The notes under the pieces: model-generated
Database searches by the model: none
Told to the model about the DNA's origin: nothing
The model's input: the letters and a program-made list of their open reading frames with translations, nothing else
Made by a program: the position numbers and the translations under genes
Shown here: positions 8,643 through 16,702 of the stretch, piece by piece
Layout: each line of letters starts with the position of its first letter
Numbering within the stretch: the first letter of the stretch is position 1
DNA from: Halomonas sp. YLGW01
GTDB lineage: Bacteria > Pseudomonadota > Gammaproteobacteria > Pseudomonadales > Halomonadaceae
DNA length: 64,000 bases
Reading direction: 5' to 3'
NCBI RefSeq assembly: GCF_014840935.1
Contig: NZ_CP062005.1
Span: 1,488,001-1,552,000 of the forward strand

Positions 8643-9182
8643 TCAGAGCGAGGCGGCCGCGCGCGCCGCCTGGTCATAGAGGCCCGACATGGCGCGCAAT
8701 AGGCCAGCCATCTGGTGCATGTCCTCTCGGCCGATGCCCAGGGACGACAGCGATTCCACCAGGCAGGCCTCGCGGATCTCCGCGTAGCGCTGGCAGGCCG
8801 CGCGCCCCGCCTCGGTGGTGCGAAACAGGGTTTCCTTGCCCTGCTTCTCGCCGGCCACCAGATCGTGCTTGCCAAGCTTCTTCAGCGCGTAGGTGACGGT
8901 GTGGGTGTCCTCGACATTGAGTACCAGGCAGATATCCGCCTGGCGCTTGGCGCGTTCGCGGTGATTGACGCTGTGCAACACCAGCACGTCCAGCACCCCG
9001 AGCTCCGGTAATCCCGCCGCCGTCATGCAGCGCACCATCCAGCGGTTGAAGGCATGGCCGCAGATGTTCATGCCGAACTCGAACTCGGAGAGTTCCATGG
9101 CACTGCGTGACAGGTGCTCCGACGACACGATCGGTCCTAAACGACTCATGTCGGTGCGGGCGGTATTGCGATCCTCGCTCAT
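8643..9182 (-). CDS. MarR-like winged-helix regulator
   Basis: Predicted DNA-binding regulator of 179 aa. The start ATG at 9182 overlaps the stop of the TRAP permease gene in a TGATG arrangement, indicating translational coupling; the frame also opens 3 bp earlier with a TTG. The central part (LGVLDVLVLHSVNHRERAKRQADICLVLNVEDTHTVTYALKKLGKHDLVAGEKQGKETLFRTT) has the helix-turn-helix plus wing layout of MarR/winged-helix proteins, with the wing at about GKETLFRTTEAG. It is the last gene of dctP-dctQ-dctM-regulator and is followed by a strong terminator. It probably senses a substrate or product of the transporter, but no ligand can be named. Confidence 0.7.
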   Translation of the reverse strand: MSEDRNTARTDMSRLGPIVSSEHLSRSAMELSEFEFGMNICGHAFNRWMVRCMTAAGLPELGVLDVLVLHSVNHRERAKRQADICLVLNVEDTHTVTYALKKLGKHDLVAGEKQGKETLFRTTEAGRAACQRYAEIREACLVESLSSLGIGREDMHQMAGLLRAMSGLYDQAARAAASL

Positions 9183-10480
9183 CAACGGTTCCCCATGGCC
9201 TCGGGCAGGTAAGTAACGATCTGCGGAAACAGGGTGATCAGGATAACACCCAGCAGCATCAGGCCGAAGAAGGGCAGTGCGGCCCGGGCGATATGCAGGA
9301 TGTTACGCCCCGTCATGCCCTGCAGCACGAAGAGGTTGAAGCCGACCGGGGGCGTGATCTGCGACATCTCCACCACGATCACCAGGTAGATGCCGAACCA
9401 GATCAGATCGATGCCGGCAGCCTCGACCATCGGCAGCATGATCGAGGTGGTCAGCACCACCACCGAGATGCCGTCGAGGAAGCAGCCCATCAGGATGAAG
9501 AACACCGTCAGCACGGCGAGCAGCATCATCGGGGAGAGTCCCTGGGTGGCGATCCAGGCGGCCAGGTCGCTGGGCAGGCCGGTGAAGCCCATGGCGGCGG
9601 TTAGGAAGGAGGCGCCGGCGAGGATGAAGGCGATCATGGTGGAGGTCTTGACCGCGCCGAGCAGGGCCTCCGTGAAGATCGACCGGCTCATGGCCCCCTG
9701 CAGCTTCGCCAGCAGCAGCGACAGCACCACGCCGACGGCGGCGGCCTCGGTGGGGGAGGCGATGCCGGCATAGATCGAGCCGATCACGCCGACGATCAGC
9801 GAGAACAGCGGAATCAGGCGCCGTGATGCCCGAAGCTTTTCCCGGAAGCTGACTCGGGTATCGGCAGGCGGCACCTTGTCCGGATAGCGCCAGGACCACA
9901 GCATCAGATAGCCGGTGAACAGGGTGATCAGCATCACGCCCGGCAGCACGCCGGCCATGAACAGGCGTGCGATGGACTGATCGGTGGCGACCGCAAAGAC
10001 GATCAGGATGATCGAGGGCGGAATCAAAAGCCCCAGGGTCGCCGAACCGGCCAGGGTGCCGAGCACCAGGCGCTCATCGTAGCCGCGGCCAGTAAGCTCG
10101 GGGATCGACATCTTGCCCATGGTGGCGCAGGTGGCCGCCGAGGAGCCGGAGACGGCGGCGAACAGGCCACAGCCGACCACGTTGGTGTGCAAGAGGCGGC
10201 CGGGGATGCGTTGCATCCAGGGGGAGAGGCCGCTGAACATGTCCTCGGCGAGGCGCGAGCGGAACAGGATCTCACCCATCCAGATGAACATCGGCAGGGC
10301 GGTCAGCTCCCAGCTGTGGCTGGCGCTCCAGATATCGGAGGCCATCACGTCCCCGGTGGGTACGGAACTGAACTGGCTGATGGCGATCCAGGCCAGTCCC
10401 ATCAGCGAGAAGGCCACCCAGACGCCGCTGCCGAGCAGCAGCAGCAGGGCAACCAGCAATACGGTCATCATGACGAGCAT
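9182..10480 (-). CDS. dctM: TRAP transporter large permease, DctM-like
   Basis: Twelve-helix inner-membrane ion-coupled subunit of a tripartite ATP-independent periplasmic transporter. At 432 aa it has the usual DctM length. The sequence is hydrophobic throughout and has family segments such as GSSAATCATMGKMSIPEL, GSATLGLLIPPSIILIV, ASPTEAAAVGVVLSLLL and ITPPVGFNLFVLQG. It starts 15 bp after dctQ and overlaps the downstream regulator gene by one base. Together with DctQ and DctP it imports an organic anion, driven by a sodium gradient in characterised systems. Proximity to csiR/csiD suggests glutarate or a related C5 dicarboxylate, which is inference. Confidence 0.92.
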   Translation of the reverse strand: MLVMMTVLLVALLLLLGSGVWVAFSLMGLAWIAISQFSSVPTGDVMASDIWSASHSWELTALPMFIWMGEILFRSRLAEDMFSGLSPWMQRIPGRLLHTNVVGCGLFAAVSGSSAATCATMGKMSIPELTGRGYDERLVLGTLAGSATLGLLIPPSIILIVFAVATDQSIARLFMAGVLPGVMLITLFTGYLMLWSWRYPDKVPPADTRVSFREKLRASRRLIPLFSLIVGVIGSIYAGIASPTEAAAVGVVLSLLLAKLQGAMSRSIFTEALLGAVKTSTMIAFILAGASFLTAAMGFTGLPSDLAAWIATQGLSPMMLLAVLTVFFILMGCFLDGISVVVLTTSIMLPMVEAAGIDLIWFGIYLVIVVEMSQITPPVGFNLFVLQGMTGRNILHIARAALPFFGLMLLGVILITLFPQIVTYLPEAMGNR

Positions 10481-10495
10481 GGGAAATCTCCGCGC

Positions 10496-11074
10496 TTATT
10501 CGTGGCCGCCATCATCGACCGTGAAGGTCGCGGGCCGGGTCAGGGCAGTGGTCAGGGTGGACAGCCAGGCCTCGAACAACGCCAGGCAGAACAGTGCGGT
10601 GCCGGCGAGCATGACGCCTTGGGGAATCCAAAGCGGAATCGGCACCAGCCCGTAGGAGGTCTCATTGAAGGCGATGCTGTCGGCCAGCAGACGATACTCG
10701 TAGAAGGCCAGATAACTCGACAGCAAGAGCGCAAGGCTCAGGCACCACAGTTCGATGAAGACCCGGACCTTGGCCGGCAGATGGCCGATTAGCAGGGTCA
10801 CGCGGATATGGCCGCCATTGACGAAGGTGTAGGCGAGTCCGAGGAAGCTGGCGCCGACCAGTAGGAAGCCGGAGATATCGGAGAGGCCGGGAATGGCCAG
10901 TCCCAGGCTGTCGAGGCCGAGTTGGGCGGCGGCCTTGTCGACGAGGCGGCCGACGATCTGGGCAGTAATCAGGGTGCAGATCAGGCACAGGCAGAAGGCC
11001 GCGCCATAGGCCCCGAGGTCATATATTGGGCGAAGACGAAAGGACATGGGAAATACCTGGGCAGGAGTCGCCAT
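10496..11074 (-). CDS. dctQ: TRAP transporter small permease, DctQ-like
   Basis: Small four-helix membrane subunit of the TRAP transporter, 192 aa. It lies between dctP and dctM as usual. Four hydrophobic segments are visible (about 18-38, 68-88, 105-125, 148-168), with the DctQ-like stretch AYTFVNGGHIRVTLL between the second and third. The start at 11074 has no good ribosome site. ATG 11047 (MSFRLRP, preceded by CCAGGTATTTCCC) is an equally plausible start giving 183 aa. Confidence 0.88.
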   Translation of the reverse strand: MATPAQVFPMSFRLRPIYDLGAYGAAFCLCLICTLITAQIVGRLVDKAAAQLGLDSLGLAIPGLSDISGFLLVGASFLGLAYTFVNGGHIRVTLLIGHLPAKVRVFIELWCLSLALLLSSYLAFYEYRLLADSIAFNETSYGLVPIPLWIPQGVMLAGTALFCLALFEAWLSTLTTALTRPATFTVDDGGHE

Positions 11075-11139
11075 CCAGGGAGAGCGCCGACCGTGGCCGG
11101 CGCATCCCGATGAGATAGTGATTAACGGTCAGGAAGGCG

Positions 11140-12138
11140 TTACTTGGCGTCGCGGTAGGCCTTGAGGATCTGCATGCCCTGTTCGCCGGCGCGCTGGACC
11201 CACTCCTCGGTCATCATGCTGCCGATCCCTTCCAGGGCCTTGGCCAGTTCCGGGGTGGGCTCGCTGACGGCGATGCCGTTCTCCTCGAGGACCTTGACCG
11301 CATCCTGGGTTTCCTGGCGGCTCATGTCCCAGCCGCGCTGTTCGGCGGTCTCGGCTGCATCCAGGACGGCCTGCTGGGTGGTCTCATCCAGACGCGAGAA
11401 GGCGCGCTCGCTGACGATCACCATGTTCTTGGGCAGCCACAGCTGGGCGTGGTTGTAATGGCTCAGGAAGTCCCAGGCCTTGGAGTTGGCGCCAGTGGTC
11501 GGCGAGGTCACCATGGCATCGACACGGCCGGTGCTGAAGGCGGTGGGAATGTCGGGGTTGTTGACCTGGGTGGGCACCGCGTTGGCCAGCCCTGCCAGTC
11601 GTTCGCTGGAGCTGTTGTAGACGCGCATCTTGAGGTTGCGCAGGTCCTCGATTTTCTCGATGGACTGCTGGGCATAGATGCCTTGGGGCGGCCAAGGCAC
11701 GGCAAACAGTAGGCGAAGGCCCTGTTGTTCCAGTTCCTCACCGATGATCTCGCGGGAGGCCTCCCACAGCGTCCAGGCATCCTCGTAGTTGGCGGCCAGG
11801 TAGGGTACGGAATCGACCTCGAAGATCGGGTTCTCGTTGGCCAGGCGCGACATGATCAGTTCGCCGGCCGGCACGATGCCCCGGCGCACGGAGTTCTTGA
11901 TCTCGGCATGACCGATCAGCGAGCCGTTGGAATGCACGGTGATGTCCAGCTCACCATCGGTGGCCTCACGCACGTCATCGGCGAATTCGCGAATGTTCAC
12001 GGTATGGAAGGTGCGATCGCCATAGGGCGTCGGCATGTCCCACTCGGTGGCAGCCTGAGCGTTGATGGCCAACGGCAGGGTGGCAGCGGCCATACCGAGG
12101 GTGGCCAGGGTGGCACTGGCAAGGGTCTTGGCGGTCAT
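11140..12138 (-). CDS. dctP: TRAP transporter periplasmic solute-binding protein, DctP-like
   Basis: Periplasmic receptor of the TRAP system, 332 aa. The start ATG 12138 is chosen because GAGGA stands 6-10 bases upstream and it yields a proper Sec signal peptide (MTAKTLASATLATLGMAAAT..., cleavage likely after NAQA); the open frame continues upstream without signal features. The mature domain contains the family pattern in FHTVNIREFADDVREATDGELDITVHSNGSL and GELIMSRLANENPIFEVDSVPYL. It is the first gene of dctPQM-regulator and is preceded by a 295-bp gap that carries an AT-rich inverted repeat resembling the one in front of csiD. Ligand unproven; glutarate is the contextual guess. Confidence 0.9.
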   Translation of the reverse strand: MTAKTLASATLATLGMAAATLPLAINAQAATEWDMPTPYGDRTFHTVNIREFADDVREATDGELDITVHSNGSLIGHAEIKNSVRRGIVPAGELIMSRLANENPIFEVDSVPYLAANYEDAWTLWEASREIIGEELEQQGLRLLFAVPWPPQGIYAQQSIEKIEDLRNLKMRVYNSSSERLAGLANAVPTQVNNPDIPTAFSTGRVDAMVTSPTTGANSKAWDFLSHYNHAQLWLPKNMVIVSERAFSRLDETTQQAVLDAAETAEQRGWDMSRQETQDAVKVLEENGIAVSEPTPELAKALEGIGSMMTEEWVQRAGEQGMQILKAYRDAK

Positions 12139-12433
12139 CGAGAAGTCCTCATTGTTATTGGTGAGGTTATTGTCGGCATCGTCGATCTCGTGCCATGCAG
12201 GGCATAACACGAAGGCGTCGAGACCAAGATACTTGAGGAAGATTAGGTTGAGGAAGTGGTGGCCGTCAACGATATTTCGACTAATTGGCGGCTTTTTAAA
12301 AATAAAATGTCGATAATTTATTTATGACAGCTGGGTGGCAGTGTGGTGCCGGGGCAGGGAAGCGACACCGACGAGGGCAAGAATATTTGCTCGGCCGGCG
12401 AGGGCGCAGCAATGGCGCAGGGTCGGGCGGTCG
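12139..12433 (-). promoter_or_regulatory. intergenic region between csiR and dctP, likely TRAP operon promoter
   Basis: 295 bp without a convincing gene. The csiR-proximal part is GC-rich. The segment about 12270-12330 is strikingly AT-rich and contains an inverted repeat of the form AAATAAAAT-(7 nt)-ATTTATTT. Since dctP is on the minus strand and csiR ends upstream of it, this is the expected place for the TRAP operon promoter and operator. Confidence 0.5.
12304..12324. promoter_or_regulatory. candidate CsiR operator upstream of dctP
   Basis: An AT-rich imperfect inverted repeat (AAAATGT, C, GATA, then T-rich). It agrees at 16 of 21 positions with the sequence at 13270-13290 in the csiR-csiD gap. 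Both have the form AAAAT-(6/7 nt)-ATTT. The sharing is seen directly; binding by CsiR is inferred. Confidence 0.4.
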
Positions 12434-13168
12434 TCAGACCAGCCCGCGAGCCTGCATCAGGTCCGTGATGATCGGGACCGGGGTCATGATGTGCTCGAGG
12501 GTAAGCTCGCTGGCCCTTTCGGCATCCCGGGCGAGAATTGCATCGACGAGGGCGGCATGCTCTTGACGCTTGGTGGCCAGCGCCTGGTCGGAAAATACCG
12601 TCTGACACAACCACAGGTGACGATAGCGAGCGGCCTGGTCGAAGAGGCTCTCCCGGGCCATCAGCAGCTGGCGTGAGCCGCAGCCTTCGACCAGGGCGCT
12701 GTGGAACGCCTGGTGACGACGATCCCAGAGCTCCAGCATCTCTTCCGGGCCATGCACCTCGGCCACCTTGGCCAGAGTGTGCGCCTTGGCCAGCACCTCG
12801 GCCTCCCAGGCATCGTCGCCCCGCTCGATGGCCAGGCGCACCAGCAGGGCCTCGAGCTGAGCCCGGGCGTCGTAGATGTCGTCGAGTTCCTCGACCGACA
12901 TGGGCGCCACGCGATAGCCGCGCTGGCTGATGGCCACCACCAGATGCTCCGCGACCAGTTGGGACAGCGCCTCACGCAGGGGGCTGATGCCCAGTGCGTA
13001 CCGCTCTCTCAGTCGGCTCATCAAGAGCTTCTCACCCGGTTGGTAGACCCCGCGAATGATGTCCTGCTTCAGCCAGGCATAGGCACTGATGCCCATGTTC
13101 TGGCGGGGCTCGCCTTGCTGTGCAGGGCGCTTGTGTGGAGAGGAGTCCTGGGGAGAGGAGGGGGCCAT
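12434..13168 (-). CDS. csiR: GntR/FCD-family regulator, CsiR-like
   Basis: Transcription repressor of the GntR family, FadR/FCD branch, 244 aa. The N-terminal winged helix spans about 28-95 (AYAWLKQDIIRGVYQPGEKLLMSRLRERYALGISPLREALSQL), and the C-terminal FCD ligand domain about 105-235 with the metal/ligand residues Asp (DIYDAR) and His (HQAFHSAL, EHAALVDAI). It is divergent from csiD; in E. coli and Pseudomonas putida CsiR represses csiD-lhgO and is relieved by glutarate. The first 24 residues are unlike the family, and ATG 13096 (MGISAYAW) could be the real start. No strong ribosome site favours either. It probably controls both csiD-lhgO and the TRAP genes. Confidence 0.82.
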   Translation of the reverse strand: MAPSSPQDSSPHKRPAQQGEPRQNMGISAYAWLKQDIIRGVYQPGEKLLMSRLRERYALGISPLREALSQLVAEHLVVAISQRGYRVAPMSVEELDDIYDARAQLEALLVRLAIERGDDAWEAEVLAKAHTLAKVAEVHGPEEMLELWDRRHQAFHSALVEGCGSRQLLMARESLFDQAARYRHLWLCQTVFSDQALATKRQEHAALVDAILARDAERASELTLEHIMTPVPIITDLMQARGLV

Positions 13169-13269
13169 AGGCGCTATCCATCACGGGAGAGTCAATAAGT
13201 GGCGACATGATACCGAATCCAGCCGGGCGGGCATAAGACGATGCAGTGCATTTATTTTGACGTATAGAG

Positions 13270-13290
13270 AAAATGTAGATATTTTTTATT
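13270..13290. promoter_or_regulatory. candidate CsiR operator / promoter in the csiR-csiD gap
   Basis: An AT-rich patch in otherwise GC-rich sequence, 108 bp before csiD, with AAAAT-GTAGAT-ATTTT as an inverted repeat. It resembles the element at 12304-12324 in front of dctP. It lies in the 229-bp divergent region between csiR and csiD, the place where CsiR acts in other bacteria. Confidence 0.4.
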
Positions 13291-13397
13291 ATTGTAGTTT
13301 TTGGCGCGGCGAGGCTTGACGTTCGTGCGCCAGCATCCGTGAGCCCCGTGAATCGCTAGGGTCTCACCGCTTGCTTTGATCCATTCTGGAGGCCCCG

Positions 13398-14378
13398 ATG
13401 ACCGCCCTGACTTCGTTTGACACCACACTCGTGCCGAAGCCTGACCCTCTCGAGGGCTTCACCCTCACCCCGTCGGCGCAGTCGCCGCGCCTGCTCGAGC
13501 TGACCCTGCACCGCGGGGTGGTCGATGCTTTTCTCGAAGCGGTGGCCGAGTGGCCGGTGCAGGCACTGGAATACAAGTCCTTCCTGCGGTTTCGGGTCGC
13601 GAAGCTCCTGGATGATCTGTGCGGCAATACCCTACAGCCGCTACTGATCAACACCCTGGTCGACCGCCGCACAGGAGGCCTGTTGGTGACGCCCGAGGGG
13701 CTTGATCGGGTCGAGCAGGCCGAGGACATGGTCAAGGTCTCTACCGCGGTGGCGCACCTGATGGGGCGTTCCAATTTCGACGCCATGAGCGGCCAGTACT
13801 ATGCCCGCTTCGTGGTCAAGAACGTGGATGAGTCCGACAGCTACCTGCGTCAGCCGCACCGGGTCATGGAGCTGCACAACGATGGCACCTTCGTCGAGCA
13901 GGACACCGATTACGTGCTGATGATGAAGCTCGATGAGCAGCACATGGAGGGCGGTAATTCGCTGCTACTGCACCTGGACGACTGGGAGGGGCTGTCGCGC
14001 TTCTATCATCACCCGCTGGCCCGGCGCGAGATGCGCTGGACGGCGCCGCCCAGCAAGAAGGTCGACAAGGACATCTACCATGCGGTCTTCGATGTCGATC
14101 GTGACGGGCTGCCGATCATGTCCTATATCGATCAGTTCGTGCAGCCCAAGGACTTCGAGGAGGGCAACTGGCTCGCCGATCTCTCCGATTCCCTGGAAAC
14201 CAGCGAGCATCGCCTCTCGGTGCCGGTCCCCGTTGGCAGCTTCCTGCTGCTCAACAACCATTTCTGGCTGCACGGGCGTGACCGCTTCACGCCTCACCCC
14301 CAGTTGCGTCGGGAGCTGATGCGCCAGCGGGGCTACTTCACCCACGCCAAGACGCTACGCCAGCCGCGTCAGCGCTAG
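13398..14378 (+). CDS. csiD: glutarate 2-hydroxylase CsiD (GlaH)
   Basis: Fe(II)/2-oxoglutarate-dependent dioxygenase that converts glutarate to L-2-hydroxyglutarate, the first step of the CoA-independent glutarate (lysine) pathway. The 326-aa sequence aligns almost colinearly with E. coli CsiD. It has [16 protein letters not shown] near the start, [13 protein letters not shown], and the facial triad at the same numbers as in E. coli: His160 and Asp162 (ELHND) and His292 (WLHGRDRF). The 2-oxoglutarate-binding arginine is in LRRELMRQR. Start ATG 13398 has GGAGG 8 bases upstream. lhgO follows after 59 bp, so the L-2-hydroxyglutarate produced can be reoxidised to 2-oxoglutarate. Confidence 0.96.
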   Translation: MTALTSFDTTLVPKPDPLEGFTLTPSAQSPRLLELTLHRGVVDAFLEAVAEWPVQALEYKSFLRFRVAKLLDDLCGNTLQPLLINTLVDRRTGGLLVTPEGLDRVEQAEDMVKVSTAVAHLMGRSNFDAMSGQYYARFVVKNVDESDSYLRQPHRVMELHNDGTFVEQDTDYVLMMKLDEQHMEGGNSLLLHLDDWEGLSRFYHHPLARREMRWTAPPSKKVDKDIYHAVFDVDRDGLPIMSYIDQFVQPKDFEEGNWLADLSDSLETSEHRLSVPVPVGSFLLLNNHFWLHGRDRFTPHPQLRRELMRQRGYFTHAKTLRQPRQR

Positions 14379-14437
14379 GCGTCGTCTGCAAACTGCCAGA
14401 CGGCTTCACGAGCAGGACACTTCCCAACAGCGAGGCG

Positions 14438-15640
14438 ATGCGGGTGTACGATTTCATCATTCTGGGTGGGGGCATTCTCGGCATGTCCACCGCCATGCAA
14501 CTGGCCAAGGCCTATCCCGATTGCCGCCTGCTGGTGGTCGAGAAGGAGACGGGCCCAGCCCAGCACCAGACCGGCCACAACAGCGGCGTCATCCATGCCG
14601 GTGTCTACTACACGCCGGGCAGCCTGAAGGCGCGTTTCTGTCTCGAAGGCAATCGCGCCACCAAGGCGTTCTGCGATGCCCACGACATCCGCTATGACGA
14701 GTGCGGTAAGCTGCTGGTGGCCACCAACGCGCTGGAGATGGAGCGCATGCAGGCCCTGTGGGAGCGCACCGCGGCCAATGGCCTTGAGCGAGAGTGGCTC
14801 GAGGCAGATGCGCTCTACGAGCGTGAGCCCAATATCACCGGCTTGGGCGGGATCTTCGTGCCCTCCAGCGGGATCGTCGACTACGGCGAGGTGACGCGCG
14901 CGATGGCCGCTGAATTCGAGCGGATGGGGGGCGAAATTCGTTATTCCACCGAGGTGGTGGGCATCCAGGAGGGCTCCCACGAGGTGGTGGTGGAGACGCC
15001 TGAGGGTGCCATTCCCGGCAAGTTTCTGGTGACCTGCTCGGGCCTGATGGCGGATCGGGTGGTACGCATGCTGGGCGAGACGCCGGACTTCACCATCTGC
15101 CCGTTCCGTGGCGAGTACTATCGCCTGCCCGAGCAGCACCACCAGATCGTCAATCATCTGATCTACCCGATTCCCGATCCCGCGATGCCGTTTCTGGGCG
15201 TCCACCTGACGCGGATGATCGACGGCAGCGTCACCGTGGGGCCGAACGCCGTGCTGGCGTTGAAGCGTGAAGGCTATCGGAAATCTGATATCTCTCTGCC
15301 CGACATGGCCAGGATGTTCACTCACCCGGGCATCCTCAAGGTGCTCAAGGCCAACCTGCGGCCTGGGCTGATCGAGATGAAGAACTCGCTCTTCAAGCGG
15401 GGCTATCTCAAGGAAGTGCGCAAGTATTGCCCGAGCCTTACGCTTGAGGATCTCGAGCCCTATCCGGCCGGGGTACGGGCCCAGGCGGTGTCCCGCGAGG
15501 GTAAGCTGATCGACGATTTCCTGTTCGTCGACACCCGGCGCACCGTGAACGTCTGCAATGCGCCGTCGCCGGCCGCCACCTCGGCGCTGCCGATCGGCGC
15601 GCATATCGTCGAGCGAGTCAGACAGCGCCTGCCCCAGTAA
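14438..15640 (+). CDS. lhgO: L-2-hydroxyglutarate oxidase/dehydrogenase LhgO
   Basis: FAD-dependent, membrane-associated enzyme of the DAO family that oxidises L-2-hydroxyglutarate to 2-oxoglutarate and passes electrons to the quinone pool. At 400 aa it matches E. coli LhgO (422) closely. The dinucleotide motif GGGILG is at about 10-15; HQTGHNSGVIHAGVYYTPGSLKARFC and the conserved YDECGKLLVAT follow. The C-terminus has APSPAATSALPIGAHIVE for FAD contact. It is downstream of csiD in the same orientation. Together they regenerate the 2-oxoglutarate that CsiD consumes. Start ATG 14438 follows GCGAGGCG. Confidence 0.95.
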   Translation: MRVYDFIILGGGILGMSTAMQLAKAYPDCRLLVVEKETGPAQHQTGHNSGVIHAGVYYTPGSLKARFCLEGNRATKAFCDAHDIRYDECGKLLVATNALEMERMQALWERTAANGLEREWLEADALYEREPNITGLGGIFVPSSGIVDYGEVTRAMAAEFERMGGEIRYSTEVVGIQEGSHEVVVETPEGAIPGKFLVTCSGLMADRVVRMLGETPDFTICPFRGEYYRLPEQHHQIVNHLIYPIPDPAMPFLGVHLTRMIDGSVTVGPNAVLALKREGYRKSDISLPDMARMFTHPGILKVLKANLRPGLIEMKNSLFKRGYLKEVRKYCPSLTLEDLEPYPAGVRAQAVSREGKLIDDFLFVDTRRTVNVCNAPSPAATSALPIGAHIVERVRQRLPQ

Positions 15641-15729
15641 ATCACCAAACCTGGGTCGCATCGAGCTGGCGGATTCCCGGGGGCTGGCATATACCTGAAA
15701 CGCTATCGCCGCGATCAGGGAGCCAGGTC

Positions 15730-16560
15730 ATGCTGCACTCGATTCTGTTGGCCGTTAACGCCTCCACGGCCTCACAGGTGGCCGCCGCCCAGGCCGTCGA
15801 TCTGGCTCGTCGCCTGGGTGGGCAGCTGCTCGCCGTAGAGGTCAATGACACGCGTGATGCAGCGCTTGGCAGTTATCGCCTTGACGGCCAGCTGGCCTTC
15901 CAGGCGGCCGATGCCATGCCACCACGAGCGATATCGCGTCATTCGCCCTCTCGATCCGGAGCCCTGGCAGGTGTGGCTCGGGCGGCGCTGGAGGCCGGGG
16001 TGTCCTGTCGCACCGCGAATCCCTCTGGTATCCCGGCGGAGGTGCTGCTGGAAGCGGCCGTGGACAGTGATCTGATCGTCATGGGGCGCCATGGGGACGC
16101 GCGGGGCAGGCGGACGCCGCGGGGACTCAGCGGGGTGGTCGAGGCGGTGTTGCGACAGGCGAGCCAGTCGGTACTGCTGGCCGGCGTCGAATTCGAGCCG
16201 CCGCGGCGAATCCTGCTCGGCTTCGATGGCCGTGCGCCGGCTCGTGCCACCATGTCGGTTGCCTTCGAGCTGGCCCAGCGGCTGGCGCTGCCGGCCTGTG
16301 CATTGAGCGCGCACACGAAGCCAGGCGCAGCGAGACGCCAGTTGGATGCCGTCGAGCATTTCGCCTCCGCCCATGGCGTCGAGGTGGAGACCCATGCCGT
16401 CGCAGGGGCGCCGGTGCCCGCGCTGCTGGAGCTGGCCGAGGAAGATGACCTGATCGCGATCGGGGCCTTCGGCGAGGGCCGCCTGCACGAATGGCTCAAG
16501 GGCTCGACCACTGCCGATTTGCTAAACGCCGCCCCCCAGCCGGTGCTGCTGCACCGCTGA
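15730..16560 (+). CDS. tandem-domain universal stress protein
   Basis: Cytoplasmic UspA-superfamily protein of 276 aa with two Usp domains. Domain 1 (about 1-150) begins MLHSILLAVNAS and contains the nucleotide-binding tail MGRHG...GLSGVVEAVLRQASQSVLLAG. Domain 2 (about 155-276) begins RRILLGFDGRAPAR and ends AIGAFGEGRLHEWLKGSTTADLLNAAPQPVLLHR. In domain 1 the expected G-2x-G-9x-G pattern is altered by an Arg/Pro-rich stretch (DARGRRTPRG); in domain 2 it is closer to consensus. It sits alone between lhgO and a strong terminator. Usual role is stress tolerance; nothing more specific can be deduced. Confidence 0.85.
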   Translation: MLHSILLAVNASTASQVAAAQAVDLARRLGGQLLAVEVNDTRDAALGSYRLDGQLAFQAADAMPPRAISRHSPSRSGALAGVARAALEAGVSCRTANPSGIPAEVLLEAAVDSDLIVMGRHGDARGRRTPRGLSGVVEAVLRQASQSVLLAGVEFEPPRRILLGFDGRAPARATMSVAFELAQRLALPACALSAHTKPGAARRQLDAVEHFASAHGVEVETHAVAGAPVPALLELAEEDDLIAIGAFGEGRLHEWLKGSTTADLLNAAPQPVLLHR

Positions 16561-16634
16561 TGCGGCGCCCGAACCCGCTTGCCGCTCCCGGGCAAGGCCA
16601 TTCGCACTTTAGCCGGGCTCGCCGCTAAGATCGA

Positions 16635-16665
16635 CAAGGCCGCCGACCTGAGGTCGGCGGCCTTG
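16635..16665 (+). terminator. rho-independent terminator after the universal stress gene
   Basis: CAAGGCCGCCGACCT and its exact complement are separated by a single G, so 12-13 base pairs plus a small loop form. TTGTT follows. It is 75 bp downstream of the stress gene and lies between convergent genes. A 14-bp piece of the right flank (CTTGTTGTTGGCGT, 16662-16675) is repeated at 16678-16691. Confidence 0.8.
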
Positions 16666-16702
16666 TTGTTGGCGTGACTTGTTGTTGGCGTAATAAGTGC
16701 AT

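Noticed and set aside
14375-15661. 428-codon open frame on the minus strand opposite lhgO
   Set aside because: It is the antisense shadow of lhgO in GC-rich DNA, with no ribosome site and no recognisable motif.
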